DNA of 64,000 nucleotides from the NCBI RefSeq assembly GCF_000247695.1, contig NW_004624733.1:3938991-4002990 (forward strand), in the 5' to 3' direction. This document shows positions 11,145-22,696 of the stretch, in pieces. A model generated the notes under the pieces. It did not search any database. It was not told where the DNA came from and saw only the letters and a list, made by a program, of their open reading frames with translations. Numbering within the stretch: position 1 is the stretch's first letter; each line of letters opens with the position of its first letter. Both the position numbers and the translations under genes were made by a program. Origin of the DNA: Heterocephalus glaber. Lineage: Eukaryota; Chordata; Mammalia; Rodentia; Bathyergidae.

Positions 11145-13223
11145 AGAGAATTCAAAGGATAAAATTTTTCTGATGTTTCAATGAATAACAATTATCTTAC
11201 AGAACTTAACTATTTATATGGAAAGTGTATCATAATATGAACTCAAGCCCCAGGTCTGATAAATTGTTACCTTCCTTCACTTTAGGATGTTTTCTCACAT
11301 TTTGCTCCTTCTTGTCTCAAAACCTTGTCAGAAAATTTTCTCATAGTATATAGAAAGCACATTTTAAAAATCGAATTGCAGAGTTTGAACGTATCAGAAA
11401 AGTGTGGCCTGTTATATATCTTCTAACTGATAAGTACTTTAGACCCTTGATATATAATTGAATAAAAACAGTTAACTAATTAATTATTGCAGAAAGAAAA
11501 TCTTCATAATGAATCATAGATTTAATGTACTGGCACTATATTTTTTATCCATAAACACTGAAAAAAATCTAAAAATCTGTATGATTCCATTGATCTATAT
11601 GTGAAAATCAGTGATCTTTTAACTAGGTAATCTCAGAAAATGAGCATCCAACAGTGAAATTCAAATAGAACAGATTCATGAAAGTATGAATTGTGAGCTT
11701 TTGTAAACAAAGAAAGAAATTGAATGAAATCTCAATGAGTAGCTTAGAAGTGAGTCTACTGAAGAGAAATGTAAGATCTAAGAGGACCATTTTAAGGTAG
11801 ACTAAATTAGAACTGTAAATACACCCCTGGCAGATAATGAAGAGACAGTAAAATGGATGTTGAAAAAGGAGGAGAATCAACTGTAGAAATAATCTTCAGT
11901 GGGTTAAGATAGAATCCTATGTGAGAAAAGCAGTATTTTCTTTAGCTGTGAACATGAACAATTCATTCAGAGTATCAGAAATATTTTGTAGGATTCTATG
12001 AAGGTATATAGATGTAGTAATGGGAATGTTCAAAGTTTTTTTTCTAATTAGATTTTCTTTTCTCAGAAAAACAGGAAACAATAACTGAGTGGTGCTATTA
12101 GAGTACTAGGAGTTGAAAGTGTGCAGAATAGAGAGATTAGAATGACTATCATATGCATGGGAGAAGAAATTGGGAAAATGTAGGAAGAAATGCATTCTCA
12201 TGTATGTGTTACTAGATTTGTATTTTCTAAAAATAGCATTAAATACCTATCTTTGAGTTCTAAGAACTAATACTTTTAAGTCATTAACATTGAGAGATCA
12301 AATATACTAATAGACAGTGGCCAGCACATATATAAACACACATCTTTGACCCACACCTTTTGCAGCAACCAACCTGGGAAGCCAAGCCAACATTCAGAGG
12401 TTGATCAATGACTGCTTGCCTTCATATATTTGGCCCCCACTTCCAACTCAAGACTAAGAAAGCCAAATATGCTCTCAAGATCAATCACATAAATGCCCCT
12501 CCCTAGTTTGTCTCAAATTTCCTGTGCCAACAACCTATCAGAGTATACTTAAAGCTTTCTAATTTTTCTTCATCACTCTGCCTCCCTTGGAATCCCCAAG
12601 GAATGCAAGTGATGATGGCTACTCCCATGCTACAACAAATTCTGAATGTATTATCCCTATTTAATTCATTCAGATGGTCTTCATTTATTTCCACAGTAAC
12701 TTTTAAACCATATTGTATTAACAATGTCTTTCAAGAAACTATATAAAATAAATTTATCACTTTAGAAAAAAATTAAATTGCTTGATATCTGTTAGCCACA
12801 AAAAGATGGCTTATTGATTGCTTTAATTTTTTAGTTAATTGTAGTGTAAAAGAAAACACAGTTTAATGACAAGAGGATAATAATCAGAACAGGGATACAT
12901 AGACTCAAGTCTTTTTTCATATATAAGTTGAATGATAAAATTTCTTAATCTCTAAATGTTATAGTTTTCTTACCAATAAATGAAGTAAAACCTGCTATCT
13001 CAAAGGACTTGTTGAGAAGTATATATAATTCGTGGAACATAGTAGATTTACAAACAGTATTATTTCCCTCTTTTGGCACACCCCCACCCCACCACTCACT
13101 TATATCGACAGTATGTTTATATTTACTTAAACAGCCTAAAAATAATAAGGATTTTTAAGGCTTTGCTTCCTATATCTTATAATTTAAAAACCATCGTGAC
13201 ATTGGACTAAATCTAATAAGTTG
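11145..13223. other. unassigned sequence; possible old LTR near 12310-12650
   Basis: Mostly AT-rich sequence with no recognised repeat. Around 12310-12650 the base composition rises and the sequence resembles an eroded LTR in texture (short CC-rich blocks), but I cannot assign a family. Short open frames have no recognisable content. Confidence 0.35.
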
Positions 13224-13239
13224 AAAGAATATGGTCTCT

Positions 13240-13329
13240 GGGCTGGGGGTTTGGCTCAGTGGTTCTGCCGTCTGCCTTGCAAGCGCAGGGTCCTGAGTTC
13301 GATTCCGGTTACCAAAAAAAAATTCAGTA
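13240..13329 (+). mobile_element. ID SINE, near-complete, with target-site duplication
   Basis: Head GGGCTGGGGGTTTGGCTCAG, middle CTGCCTTGCAAGCGCAGG, B box GAGTTCGATTCC and end GGTTACC, followed by an A9 tail. The target-site duplication is AAAGAATATGGTCTCT (13224-13239) and AAAGTATATGGTCTCT (13330-13345), one mismatch. It belongs to the window's young AGTGGTTCTG subfamily. Confidence 0.95.
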
Positions 13330-13345
13330 AAAGTATATGGTCTCT

Positions 13346-14484
13346 TCCAGGTACAGTTATTCATTTGGTTTTGCTGATAAAGGCTTATATACTAGGAATT
13401 TTTAAAATACTTGTTTTTTAAAGGAGCTTAATTTTTTCCCTTAGTCACCATTAAAAGGCAAATTACTTGCTGGTGTTTATTTTAGAGACCTGGTATTTTC
13501 TGGTGGTTGTGACAAAGTTGATGCCAGTACTCTTTGGCTGGAAATATGGAGACAGCTATGAATAATTCACTAAGTCCCCAATCTCCTTATAGAATCTCAG
13601 AGCAAATTTCCAAAATCTCCTGACAATTGGAGAAAGTATTCTATTTAATTCTGTGAAACAATATGGGTACCAGTAGGTCTAATTCTAGGAACTGAATATG
13701 GGCTGAGGAAAGATTTAGATAAGTAACTAATTATTAAGAACAAAGTTGAATATTAGCTTTACCTAACTCTTTGTTATGGTATAGAAGTTGTTATCTAGGA
13801 CTTGGAAAAACTCATTAATTGATTGTTGCTTTTCACAATTGGGATAGCTCTTTACGTACAGGAGTTATATTTTCAGTATCTAAAACTTTCATTTCATGAA
13901 TCTAATTATACTTAATTAGACTGAAAGGGAGAAAAGAGCTTAATTCTCATTTGGATTCAATGTATAAAGTGAATTTTAATTCATTTCACATATCTTTCTA
14001 AATTTTAATTAATCCTTGTGGTAATATTGTTATAATTTTTAAGATACATATCATTTTAAGATGATATAGTTTATTTAATAAAATTTTGTTGATAAATATA
14101 GACTATTGAAACTTGAATTGACACTGTGTATAGTGACAGTTTTTTATATGGATAAAACTCAGATTAATTCAAATAGTATTTCCAAATGTAGTTTAGTATG
14201 TTTTAAAAAAATAAGTTATATTAATCATGAATTTGGGGTATCAGTATGAATTTTGGTCTTTAATTTTCAAATAAAAAATTGAAATCAGAAGTATATTTCT
14301 TTTGGAAATATGTTTTGATTTCTGTAGTCTATTTCAAATAATTGCTAGCTTATTGGATGAATGTAGAAATATACTTTTAGAAAACTGACAGTTGGAGGTA
14401 CAGATGATGGATATACAAAAAAAAAATCTAATGTCTAAAACTTCTAAGTGAAAAAAGTATGAGATGAAAGACCAGCAATTGTTC
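13346..14484. other. unassigned AT-rich sequence
   Basis: No recognised repeat family or frame. A and T runs only. Confidence 0.4.
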
Positions 14485-15058
14485 TGTGCTTTGGATATGG
14501 TCTGAGGATATCTTCCAAGGGTGTATGTGTTGAAATTTAATCCCCCTTGTGAAGTATTAGGAAGGTAAAGTTAATCCAACCACGGTGTTTAGAGGTGAGG
14601 CCTTTGAGCGATTATGATTATGATTAGCTAGAATCATTAAGGTGGAGCTATTCTGACTGAATACTGATGGCTCCGAAAGAAGAAGGACAGAATAAAGAAA
14701 TGATGAATGCTGAAGAGATTGATTCACCTGGAAATAATCATTATACAATGTAAAATGTATTGAAGTATCACATGGTACAAATAAACATATACAATTTGTA
14801 TGTATAAGTTAAAAAATTTAAAACTAAACAAAAAAAGCAGAAGGATTAAGAGAAAAGGATAGATACCAGATGTACTCCTTGTCTCTTGTCATGTGGTATC
14901 TTGTACCACCTTGGATTCTGCCAGCAAGAATGCCTTCATTGGAGCTCCCACTATGCTGTTTGGACTTTTAGCCCACAAAATTGTGAGCTAAAGAAATTTT
15001 TATGTACAATAGACAATCTCAGGCTATTTGTTATAGTAGCACAAAATGAACTAATAGA
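14485..15058 (+). mobile_element. MaLR-type LTR (MLT1/MST-like), interrupted
   Basis: The left part has the MaLR opening (TTTGGATATGGTCTGAGG, then GTTGAAATTTAATC, then GAGGTGAGGCCTTTGAG). The right part has the usual ending: TTGTGAGCTAAAGAAATTTT and TTTGTTATAGTAGCACAAAA. Between about 14715 and 14865 lies unrelated AT-rich DNA containing GTATTGAAGTATCACATGG, which looks like an L1 3'-end fragment. No coding interior is present, so this is a solo LTR fossil. Confidence 0.75.
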
Positions 15059-15202
15059 ATTAGCACAACTTGTGATGGACAAAGTATAAATGCAGAGAAA
15101 TATAAAATTTCCTTGTTAAAAACCCCAGAAAATAATTCTCTCCATAAACTTGAAAATAATGTAAGTTTGGCAAATTTGATAATGTTTAAAAATTTTACCT
15201 GT

Positions 15203-15663
15203 TGTCTTAGTTACTTTTCCCATTGCTGAGTCAAAATACCTGTCACCCAAAGTTAAAGAAGGAAAAGTTTATTTAGGTTACAATTTGTAGATGTTTCAGT
15301 CCATAATCGGCTATCTCTAAGGCAAGGTGACATGGCTGAGGGGTGTTGCAGAGGAGAAACTGTTTATGGTAAGTAAAAGAGACCAAAGCAACAAAGTAGC
15401 AAAAAGTAGAAAGTGACCACAGCAGCCTCTTTCTGTCTTTATATTCTGTCCAGGGTACCTGTTTTTAGGGCAGGTAGCACTCACACCCAAGGTGGGCCTT
15501 TCCACTATTCATTTCTAGCTCAGTGCCAAACCAAGCAGTGGACTCATTTAGTAACCACACATCCTTGATCCCAGCATCACACACCCTAGATCCAGCCACC
15601 TCTGAAAAGCCCCTCCTATGATGGCACGAAGTTTTGGGGGTACATCTAGACAAAAACCATAAC
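15203..15663 (-). mobile_element. solo LTR, MaLR-like family A, copy 1
   Basis: Begins TGTCTTAGTTACTTTTCC and ends near ATCTAGACAAAAACCATAAC. Internal landmarks are shared with 18223, 34009 and 43969: a repeated GCAA-rich block, a CTTGATCCCAGCATCAC segment and CTCTGAAAAGCCCC. The flanks ACCTGT (15197-15202) and ATCTGT (15664-15669) fit a 5-6 bp target-site duplication with one mismatch. It sits just downstream of the previous LTR. Confidence 0.85.
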
Positions 15664-15768
15664 ATCTGTTTTTTAAGAAAAATCTCAAAAGGATTATTGA
15701 AAAAGTAGAAGAAATTTATGGATACATCATGGAATGTAACGAGATCTTTACATAAAACATCTTAGAAC

Positions 15769-15911
15769 GGGGCGGGCATTTAGCTCAGTGGTTCTGGTGC
15801 CTGCCTTGCAAGTGCAAGGACCAGAGTTCGATCCCTGGTACCCCCCCAAAAATAATATCTCAATGTGCAATAAAAAACCTACGATAAGGAAAAAAACAAA
15901 AACAAAAACAA
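15769..15911 (+). mobile_element. ID SINE with long A-rich tail
   Basis: Body GGGGCGGGCATTTAGCTCAG, CTGCCTTGCAAGTGCAAGG, GAGTTCGATCCCTGGTACC, then a C run and an A-rich tail of about 65 bases. The target-site duplication is AAAACATCTTAGAAC (15754-15768) and AAAACCTCTTAGAAC (15912-15926), one mismatch. The intact B box and near-identical duplication indicate a fairly young copy. Confidence 0.95.
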
Positions 15912-15926
15912 AAAACCTCTTAGAAC

Positions 15927-16196
15927 ATTAAGTTTTGCTTGTTTCCAGTTCCCTACACTCAAGGCTGGAGACTGTTCTATAATGACAAGCACCAGTAGTG
16001 GTGTTTAGCAAGCCACTCTGAAGAGATGTGATTTAGCTTCCACTACAAAATTCAGTGTTATTAAAATGACTCTACATATCTATCAAACATCTGGTTCTAA
16101 AGAACAAAACTGGTACAATACTGGGGCTAAGTTTCCTCATCATAAACTTTATACCTTTCTTAAGAAAGATTTTTATATTCAATAATCCAGTCAGTG
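15927..16196. other. unassigned sequence
   Basis: No recognised repeat or gene between the two SINEs. Confidence 0.4.
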
Positions 16197-16291
16197 AAAT
16201 ATATATATATATATATAGGTACTGGGGATCGAACTCAGGACCTTGTGCTTGTGAGGCAGGTGGCGGCACCACTAAGCTAAATCCCCAGCCC
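16197..16291 (-). mobile_element. ID SINE (antisense) with (TA)n tail
   Basis: Antisense body with GGTACTGGGGATCGAACTC at its 3' side and AGCTAAATCCCCAGCCC at its 5' end. The tail is a (TA)n run at 16199-16217 in place of poly-A. The next ID element lies about 40 bases away in the opposite orientation. Confidence 0.92.
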
Positions 16292-16332
16292 TACACTGTG
16301 TTATTTTTATGAGAAATAAAATAACACTGACT

Positions 16333-16434
16333 GGGGCTGGGGATTTAGCTCAGTGGTTACGCCGCCTGTCTCAAAAGTGCAACAACCAGAGTTCAATCCC
16401 CAGTACCAAAAAAAAAAAAAAACAACCAAAAAAA
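16333..16434 (+). mobile_element. ID SINE (sense), paired head-to-head with previous
   Basis: GGGGCTGGGGATTTAGCTCA, a variant middle (CTGTCTCAAAAGTGCAACAA), GAGTTCAATCCCCAGTACC and a tail of about 27 A-rich bases. I could not define a convincing target-site duplication. Confidence 0.92.
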
Positions 16435-16889
16435 TCACAATGTCATTTCTGTCTTGAAGCATTAATGAAATATTTGGAAGCTGAGACAAAATAGTAAATT
16501 TCATTTGGTTAGATATTAGCTCATTACTGTTTGCTATCTTTCTCTGGACTGCTTGAAACTCAAATGTTTTATTTTGCCTCCTACAATGAAGGGATACTCC
16601 TGTGTTATAAATTCATAATATACATTCATTAAAATTTGGAGGCTTCTAGTTATTATAATCCATATAGGTGCTTTTAAAGACATTTAACAAGGCATAGCTG
16701 TGATATTGAGCACTATACCTTGCAGAAGATTGAATGAAGATAACTGCTAAAAAAGCCAGTGTGAGCAGTGTGACTCACAGGCTATGCTGAGAAAATAAAG
16801 GTGCAATGAAATGTTGTTAAGGTGATAGATTCAGGGAATTCATCATGATACCTCATACGATTGTTGCTTAATTGGGAAATTTCAAACAT
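16435..16889. other. unassigned sequence
   Basis: No recognised repeat until the L1 begins near 16890. Confidence 0.4.
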
Positions 16890-17503
16890 TTCTTTAAGAC
16901 TCAATAAACTAGATTATGAAAATAAATGGAGATTAAACAATACATTCTTGAATTATTAATGAGTCACAGAGGAAATACAGAAAGAAATCAAATGATTCCA
17001 AAGATGAAATGATAATGCCCACACAACATACCAGAATGTATAAATCAAAGAACTCATTCTTCAAAAGAATAATAAAATAAACCTTTAACAAATATTATCA
17101 AAAATGAAAAAAGACACATATCATATTAGAAATGAAAAAGATGAAATCACAACAGATTTCACTAAAATCCAGAGTTTTAGTAACTGCTTTGGAAACCTGT
17201 ACTCCAATAAATTGGAGAATTTAGAAGAAATGCATTGATTCTTAGTTCCAAATGAATTAGCAAAACTGAACCTAAAAGATATAAAAACCCAAAATAATCC
17301 AGTAAAAGGCAATGAAATTAAGGCAGTAGTGAAAATGCTGCCAATTAAGCCTTAGATCAGTAGATTCACTGCTAAATTCTACAAGAATTCAGGGAAGATT
17401 TAATTTCAGTATTCTTTAAACTCTTTAATGAAATTGAAAGGGAGAATAACTGTCAAACTCATTGTTGAAAGTTAGCATTACCTTGATTCTAAAATTAGAC
17501 AAG

Positions 17504-17590
17504 GCGGCTGGGATTTAACTCACTGGTGCTGCTGCCTGCCTCACAAGCACAAGGTCCTGAGTTTGATCCCTGGTACCAAACAAAATGTAA
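17504..17590 (+). mobile_element. ID SINE inserted in L1 with perfect 15-bp target-site duplication
   Basis: Body GCGGCTGGGATTTAACTCAC, CTGCCTCACAAGCACAAGG and GAGTTTGATCCCTGGTACC with a short A-rich tail. CTAAAATTAGACAAG occurs directly before (17489-17503) and after (17591-17605). Removing the element rejoins the L1 ORF2 sequence. Confidence 0.97.
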
Positions 17591-18222
17591 CTAAAATTAG
17601 ACAAGAACTCAACTGAAAAAGAAAACTTTAGGGCACTCTCACTAATGAATGTAGATATAAAAGTCCTCAACCAGATACTGGCAAACAGAATAGAATAAAT
17701 CATCAAAAATCCTTACATCATTACCAACTAGGCTTCATCCCAAGAATGCAAGGATGGTTCAACATATCCAGATAAGTAAATGTAATGCATCACATAAACA
17801 GAGGCAAAGATAAAATCATGTGATCATCTCAATAGATGCATAAAATGCCTTTGACAAAATCCAACATCTATTCGTGATAAACCCTGAAGAAAATAAGTAC
17901 AGAAGGACCTACCTTAATTTGATAAGGAATTTATGACAAACCTACTGCCAACATCATATAAATGGGAAAAAACTGAAAGGATTTTTCTCTAAAATATGAA
18001 GAAGGCAAAAATGTCCACTATTACCACTCCTGTTCTATACAGTACTCAAAATTTTAGTCAGTGCAACAATATAAGAGAAAGAAATAAAAGGAATTCATAC
18101 AGAAAAGTAAGAATTCAAATCATCATTATTTGTGGAGGGCATGATCCTTTACATAGAGGACACAAAAGATACTTACAACTGAATTTCTTAATAAACAAAT
18201 TCAGAAAGGTAGCAAGATACAT

Positions 18223-18658
18223 TGTCTTACTCTTCTTGTTGCTGAGACAAAATACTTGAAACCCTAAATGAAAGGAAGAAAAGTGAATTTCAGCTCAGAG
18301 TTTGGAGAGGTTTTAGTCCATAATTGGCTGGTTCCAAGGCAGAGGAGTATGGCAGAGGGGCATCACAGAGGAGAAACAATTCATGGCAGGTAGAAAGCAG
18401 CAAGCAGCAAAGTAATGAAGCAGCAGCAAGTGGCGACCACAGAAACTCTCTTTCTCTCTCTCACATTTTATTCAGGCTATACACACACAGAGTGGGGCCC
18501 CCTGAATCCCACCCAGAGCTATGCCAAACCAATCAGTACACTAATTTAGTAATCACACACCCTTGATCCCAGCATCATACATTCTAGATCCACCTACCTC
18601 TGAAAAGCCCCACCTATAATTGCCTGAGCCTTTGAGGGTCATCTAGACACAAGCCATA
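18223..18658 (-). mobile_element. solo LTR, MaLR-like family A, copy 2, inside L1
   Basis: Begins TGTCTTACTCTTCTTGTTGC and ends ATCTAGACACAAGCCATA. The flanks ATACA/T (about 18218-18222) and ATACT (18659-18663) fit a 5-bp target-site duplication with one mismatch. Excision rejoins L1 text (GCAAGATAC with CAGGTTCAAAATC). No internal retroviral sequence is present, as expected for an LTR left by recombination. Confidence 0.9.
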
Positions 18659-20555
18659 ATACTCAGGTTCAAAATCAATATGAAAATCAACAGTGTTTGT
18701 ACACCAATAATAATCCTACCAGGAAAGAAATTAGGAAAACAATACCATTCACAATAGCATAAAGAAAAGTTAAATACTTAGCAATTAACCTAACAAAGAA
18801 GTGAAAGACCACTGTAATGAAAACTATTGTACTCTAAAAAAGGAGATTGAAGAGGACATCAGAAAATGGAAAGATATAGTATCACCTAATTGTAGATAGG
18901 CAGAAACAGTATTGTAAAAATGGCCCCCTAAAAAATCATACATATATACGTTATAGGATTAATGCAATCTTAATAAAGCATTCCTCATCAAACTAGAGAA
19001 CACAATCTTAAAATTCAAATAGAACTAGAAGAGACCCAGATTAATAGAAGCAATTCTGGGCAATTCGCAAAAACAAGGGGCATCACAATCCCAGATTCCA
19101 AACTGTACTACAAAGCTTCAGTGGTAAAGCAACATGATACCCAAAAACAGACATGTGGATTAATGGGACATAATAGAGCAATACAGAAAAACCCCAAGAA
19201 CCTTCAGCTATCTGATTTTTGAGAAAGGGGTCAAAAATATATTCTACAGGAAAGATAGACTCTTTAACAAATGGTACTTGGAAAACTGAGTACATACATG
19301 CAGATGATTGACTCTACCCATATCTCTCACCATGAACTAACATAAAATAAAAATGGATCAAAGAGCTAAACACTAAATATTTAATCTGATGCATAAAAAA
19401 TAGTCAAAAGTCTTGAAACATAGACATAGGGAAGAACTTTCTGAACAGAACCCCAATTGAACAATAAATAAATATTAAGAACCATCAAATGAAGTTATAA
19501 CTAATTAAGACGCTGCATAGCAAAGACAGCAACCAACAGAGTGAAGTGATAACCTACGCAATAAGAAAAAATACTTCCCAGCTACTCCTCAGACAGAAGA
19601 GTAATATCTAGAAAATATGAAGAACTCAAAAAAATTTGGATGTCCAAAAATGAAAGACCCAACCAAGAAATAGGCAACTGAAATGAATTGTCAGAAGCAG
19701 AATTAAAAATGCCCAATAAATACATAGAATCGCTTCTCACTCCTTTAGCTAAGATCAAATGGAATAAATGCATAAAAAGTTCAACATCTCTGGCCAATTG
19801 TGAAATGCAAATTATAACAACACTGAAGTTCCATCTTATTCCAGAAAGTATAGGTATCATTAAGAAATCAAATAACAAATACTGGAAAGGCTATGGAGAA
19901 AAAGAAACACATCTAAATTGTTTGTGGGAATGTTAGCTAGTACAAATATTATGAAAATTAGTATGGAAAGTCCTCAAAAAACTAAAAATACAAATTCCAT
20001 CTTGCCCAGATTTCCTCTTCTAGATATCTTCCCAAAAGAGTTAAAGGCATCATATTACATTGGTACATGTATACCAATATTTATAGTGATACACTCGGCA
20101 TAGCTAAGTCTTTGAAGGGGCCTATATGTCCGTCAACAGACGAATGGAAAAGAAAATGTGGTATTTATTTATAACAGAGTATATACTTTGCCATAAATAA
20201 GAATAAATTGTAATGGTTTGTGGGAAAATGTATGTATCTTGAGACTATATTAAGTGAAATAAAACACACACAAGGTTAAATATTGCATGGCTTCTCTTAT
20301 ATGAGAAACCCAAATTATAAAAAACTTAAATAGAAAAATTAAAAGTTGATAGGAAACAGGAAGATAAATCTTTTGCAAATGGGAAGGGGATCAAAAGATG
20401 GAAGGAAGGGGGGCAAGGAGAAGAGGAATGGAAAATAAAATGAATTAATGTGTGTGCTGTGTACAGGTACCAACTCCGCATGATGAAAGTGATTGTGTAC
20501 TGTAAATATGCACTAATAGAAATAAAAAAGTAAATTTAAAAACACAGTAAACTAC

Positions 20556-20792
20556 AAAGAATTGGCTTCTATAATGAGTCAAAATAATATTAATGAGTTC
20601 TGTGCTATTATTTTTGCCTAATCTGAATAATTAGTACCAGAGCCACTTGACTTCACTCAGTTCTCATGGCCTAACTCTAAATGTTCATATGTATGTATGT
20701 CTCAGCTTATCTATAAGCATCAGCCCAAAATGCTAAGAATGATATGTAAGCACTACCTCCAGTTTTCCTCATTGCTATCAAAATGATTTTAG
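20556..20792. other. unassigned sequence
   Basis: Short interval between the L1 A-rich end and the MaLR-like provirus. It includes TATGTATGTATGTC near 20690. Confidence 0.4.
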
Positions 20793-21105
20793 CTAGGTAT
20801 GACCATTATTCCTGACATATCTTCTCCGTTAGATTGGAAACACCAAGGAGATTATTAAAGCACTCTCTTGGATCTGCCTGGGGTGTCATGTCCACCTGGG
20901 TAGTACATGTGGTTCCTTCCATGTTCCTCTCTGGAACTCTTCTCATGATCTGCTTGTTCCCTACCATAAAATAAGCACCATCCCCTTGTGCCATATGGTT
21001 TCTGCCTTGAAGCCTGCTGACCATGTCCTGAATATCCTAAAATGGTGAACGAAATTAACATTGGTATTGTCTCTCAGTGACAGGACAGCTAAGTAATACA
21101 GCAAG
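20793..21105 (+). mobile_element. 5' LTR of a MaLR-like provirus
   Basis: Aligns by eye with 22697-23042 in the same orientation: CATTATTCCTGA against CATTAGTCCTGA, GGTTTCTGCCTTGAAGCCT against GGTTTCTGCCTTGGAGCCT, and CTGACCATGTCCTGAAT against CTGACCATGTACTGAAT. The ending (TCAGTGACAGGACAGCTAAG) corresponds to GAGCGACGGGAAAGCTTAC in the second LTR. The LTRs differ at many positions, so the insertion is old. Confidence 0.78.
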
Positions 21106-22696
21106 TTTGTACCAGAAGCAGAGTCCTTGCTGTGACTGTGCCTGGCCATATGGTTTAAAATTCTTTGGCACTGTTCTGTGGAAAAAGTTTGGAAAGGGCA
21201 AAAGAATGCAGTAAGCGGAGCCTAATGGATGTTCCTAGTCAGAGCTCAAAAGCTAGAAACAAGGACTTGAAGAGTATTTAGACTAGAGGCAATGTGCATT
21301 ATAGTTTGAAAATTTGTCTACATTTTTCCCATGTCCTAAAACTTTTCAGGAAACTGAGATGGATCTATTAATCTGGTAGAGGAAATTTCAAGAGAGTCCA
21401 GCATTCAGGGTGTGGCATGAGTACTGCTGGCTGCTTAGCAAGATTTATAATGAGAATCAGTGTCAAACACCAGAGAAGAAAAGTTTAAAAATCTCAAACC
21501 TTGGTCCAGATGAAACCATATGTAAATTTGGGGCTAAAGGACCTGTGGCTGCTAAAGAAATTAGCACTACTGAAAAGAAAGCAAGTATTTTTTACAGAAA
21601 GAAGAAAGGAAAGACTTAAGAGCACCTCAGGAATCAAGACCACAACACACACTGACTCAAGATTGCAAGTAAAGATGTAAACCTTTTATTTGAGAAGAAA
21701 GTTGCAGGGCCTGGTGGTATGCACCTGTAATCCCAGCACTCAGGAGGCTGAGGCAGGAGGATTGCTGCAAGTTTAAGGATAGCCTGGGCTATATAGTGAG
21801 GTCAAGGCCAGCCTGGACTACAAAGCAAGATCCTGTCTCAAAACAACAACCACAAAAATGTCCCTAGGATACCTGCTCAAGAACAGCCTTCTAGAGAATT
21901 AGTTCTTCAGGATTCATTTCACTATGTTTATATATCCAGACACTCGGAGGCTGTTGCACCCATGTTCCAAGGGAGCCTGGCTACTGCTTGAGCTGGCAGC
22001 TGATCTTGGAAATGTCTATGTGATACTCGTTTTACTGGCATGCAGAATGCTAGAATCGTGAGGTCAAGGAGGCTTTTATTCAGATTTCAAAAGCAGACCT
22101 GGAAGACCAGGCAAGTTGTCCTTGAAAGAGTAGTGTGTAAAGTTACAGGAATGAAGCCAGGTGGGTGGATATCTTTGGAAATCAGAGATATTATGAATGT
22201 GGAATATATCCCAAGAAAAGCTCCAGCCCAACAGTGGAACTAGCCCAAAAGAGAAGCCATATTGGTTGCAATCAGCCACTCACAGCTCAGTACCATGTGT
22301 CTTAGATGTCAGAAATGGAGCTATAGGACTTACTGTTTGCCATGACTAGTTTTTGTCTGCTTTGCTCTAATTTTATCCTATTATCCTATTGGATATTCCC
22401 TTTTGGAATTTCAGTGTTTACCCTCTGCTGTTGCTCCTTGGGATTGTGTAAATTTTTTGTTTGTATTTCCACAGAGGTTTACAGCTCAGAGTTTGTTTTG
22501 AGTCTCAGAAGAGATTTGGATTTGGACTCTTGAAAAATGTTTCAATTATTGAGACTTTAGAAAAGGCATAATTGCATTTCTAGTTTTATGTGAGATTATT
22601 ATGTTAAGAGGAATTATGAATTTAGTATTGGCTCTATTGGAGATTAAGTGTAGTTTAAGGACATATGTTTGTGTGTGAAATTGGCAAGGCATGGAT
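21106..22696 (+). mobile_element. internal region of the MaLR-like provirus (non-coding)
   Basis: Starts right after the 5' LTR with a segment like TTTGTACCAGAAGCAGAGTC, which is typical of MaLR interiors. It contains only short frames (at most about 70 codons). MaLR interiors carry no recognisable gag, pol or env, and I see none. The 3' end has the run TTGAGACTTTAGAAAAG and nearby GGATTTGGACTCTTG, again typical. A B1 SINE interrupts it at 21704-21857. Confidence 0.7.
21704..21857 (+). mobile_element. B1 SINE with 29-bp internal duplication
   Basis: 7SL-derived body: GCAGGGCCTGGTGGTATGCA, CCTGTAATCCCAGCACTCAG, GAGGCTGAGGCAGGAGGATT. The tandem duplication has two 29-base units at 21777-21805 and 21806-21834, both built on the AGCCTGGACTAC core. 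It ends CCTGTCTCAAAAC. It interrupts the MaLR-like interior. Confidence 0.95.

Larger units (their letters stand above)
16890..20555 (+). pseudogene. degenerate L1 retrotransposon (ORF2 plus 3' end), 5'-truncated
   Basis: L1 ORF2 landmarks run in order: the linker before the reverse transcriptase (GAATTAGCAAAACTGAACC, AATTCTACAAGAATTCAGGG), the RT block (CTAGGCTTCATCCCAAGAAT, ACATAAACAGAGGCAAAG, CCACTATTACCACTCCTGTT) and the C-terminal block (ATGGAGAAAAAGAAACAC, AACAGACGAATGG), then a polypurine tract (about 20379-20430) and an A-rich end. The RT active-site segment, normally Phe-Ala-Asp-Asp, reads Phe-Val-Glu-Gly at about 18128-18145, so both catalytic aspartates are lost. Frame breaks and stops are frequent. 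An ID SINE (17504-17590) and a solo LTR (18223-18658) interrupt it. The 5' boundary is approximate. Confidence 0.88.

Noticed and set aside
13240..13329. tRNA-like sequence with A and B boxes, considered as a tRNA gene
   Set aside because: It has an A-rich tail and a target-site duplication and recurs many times, so it is an ID SINE; the cloverleaf is not intact.
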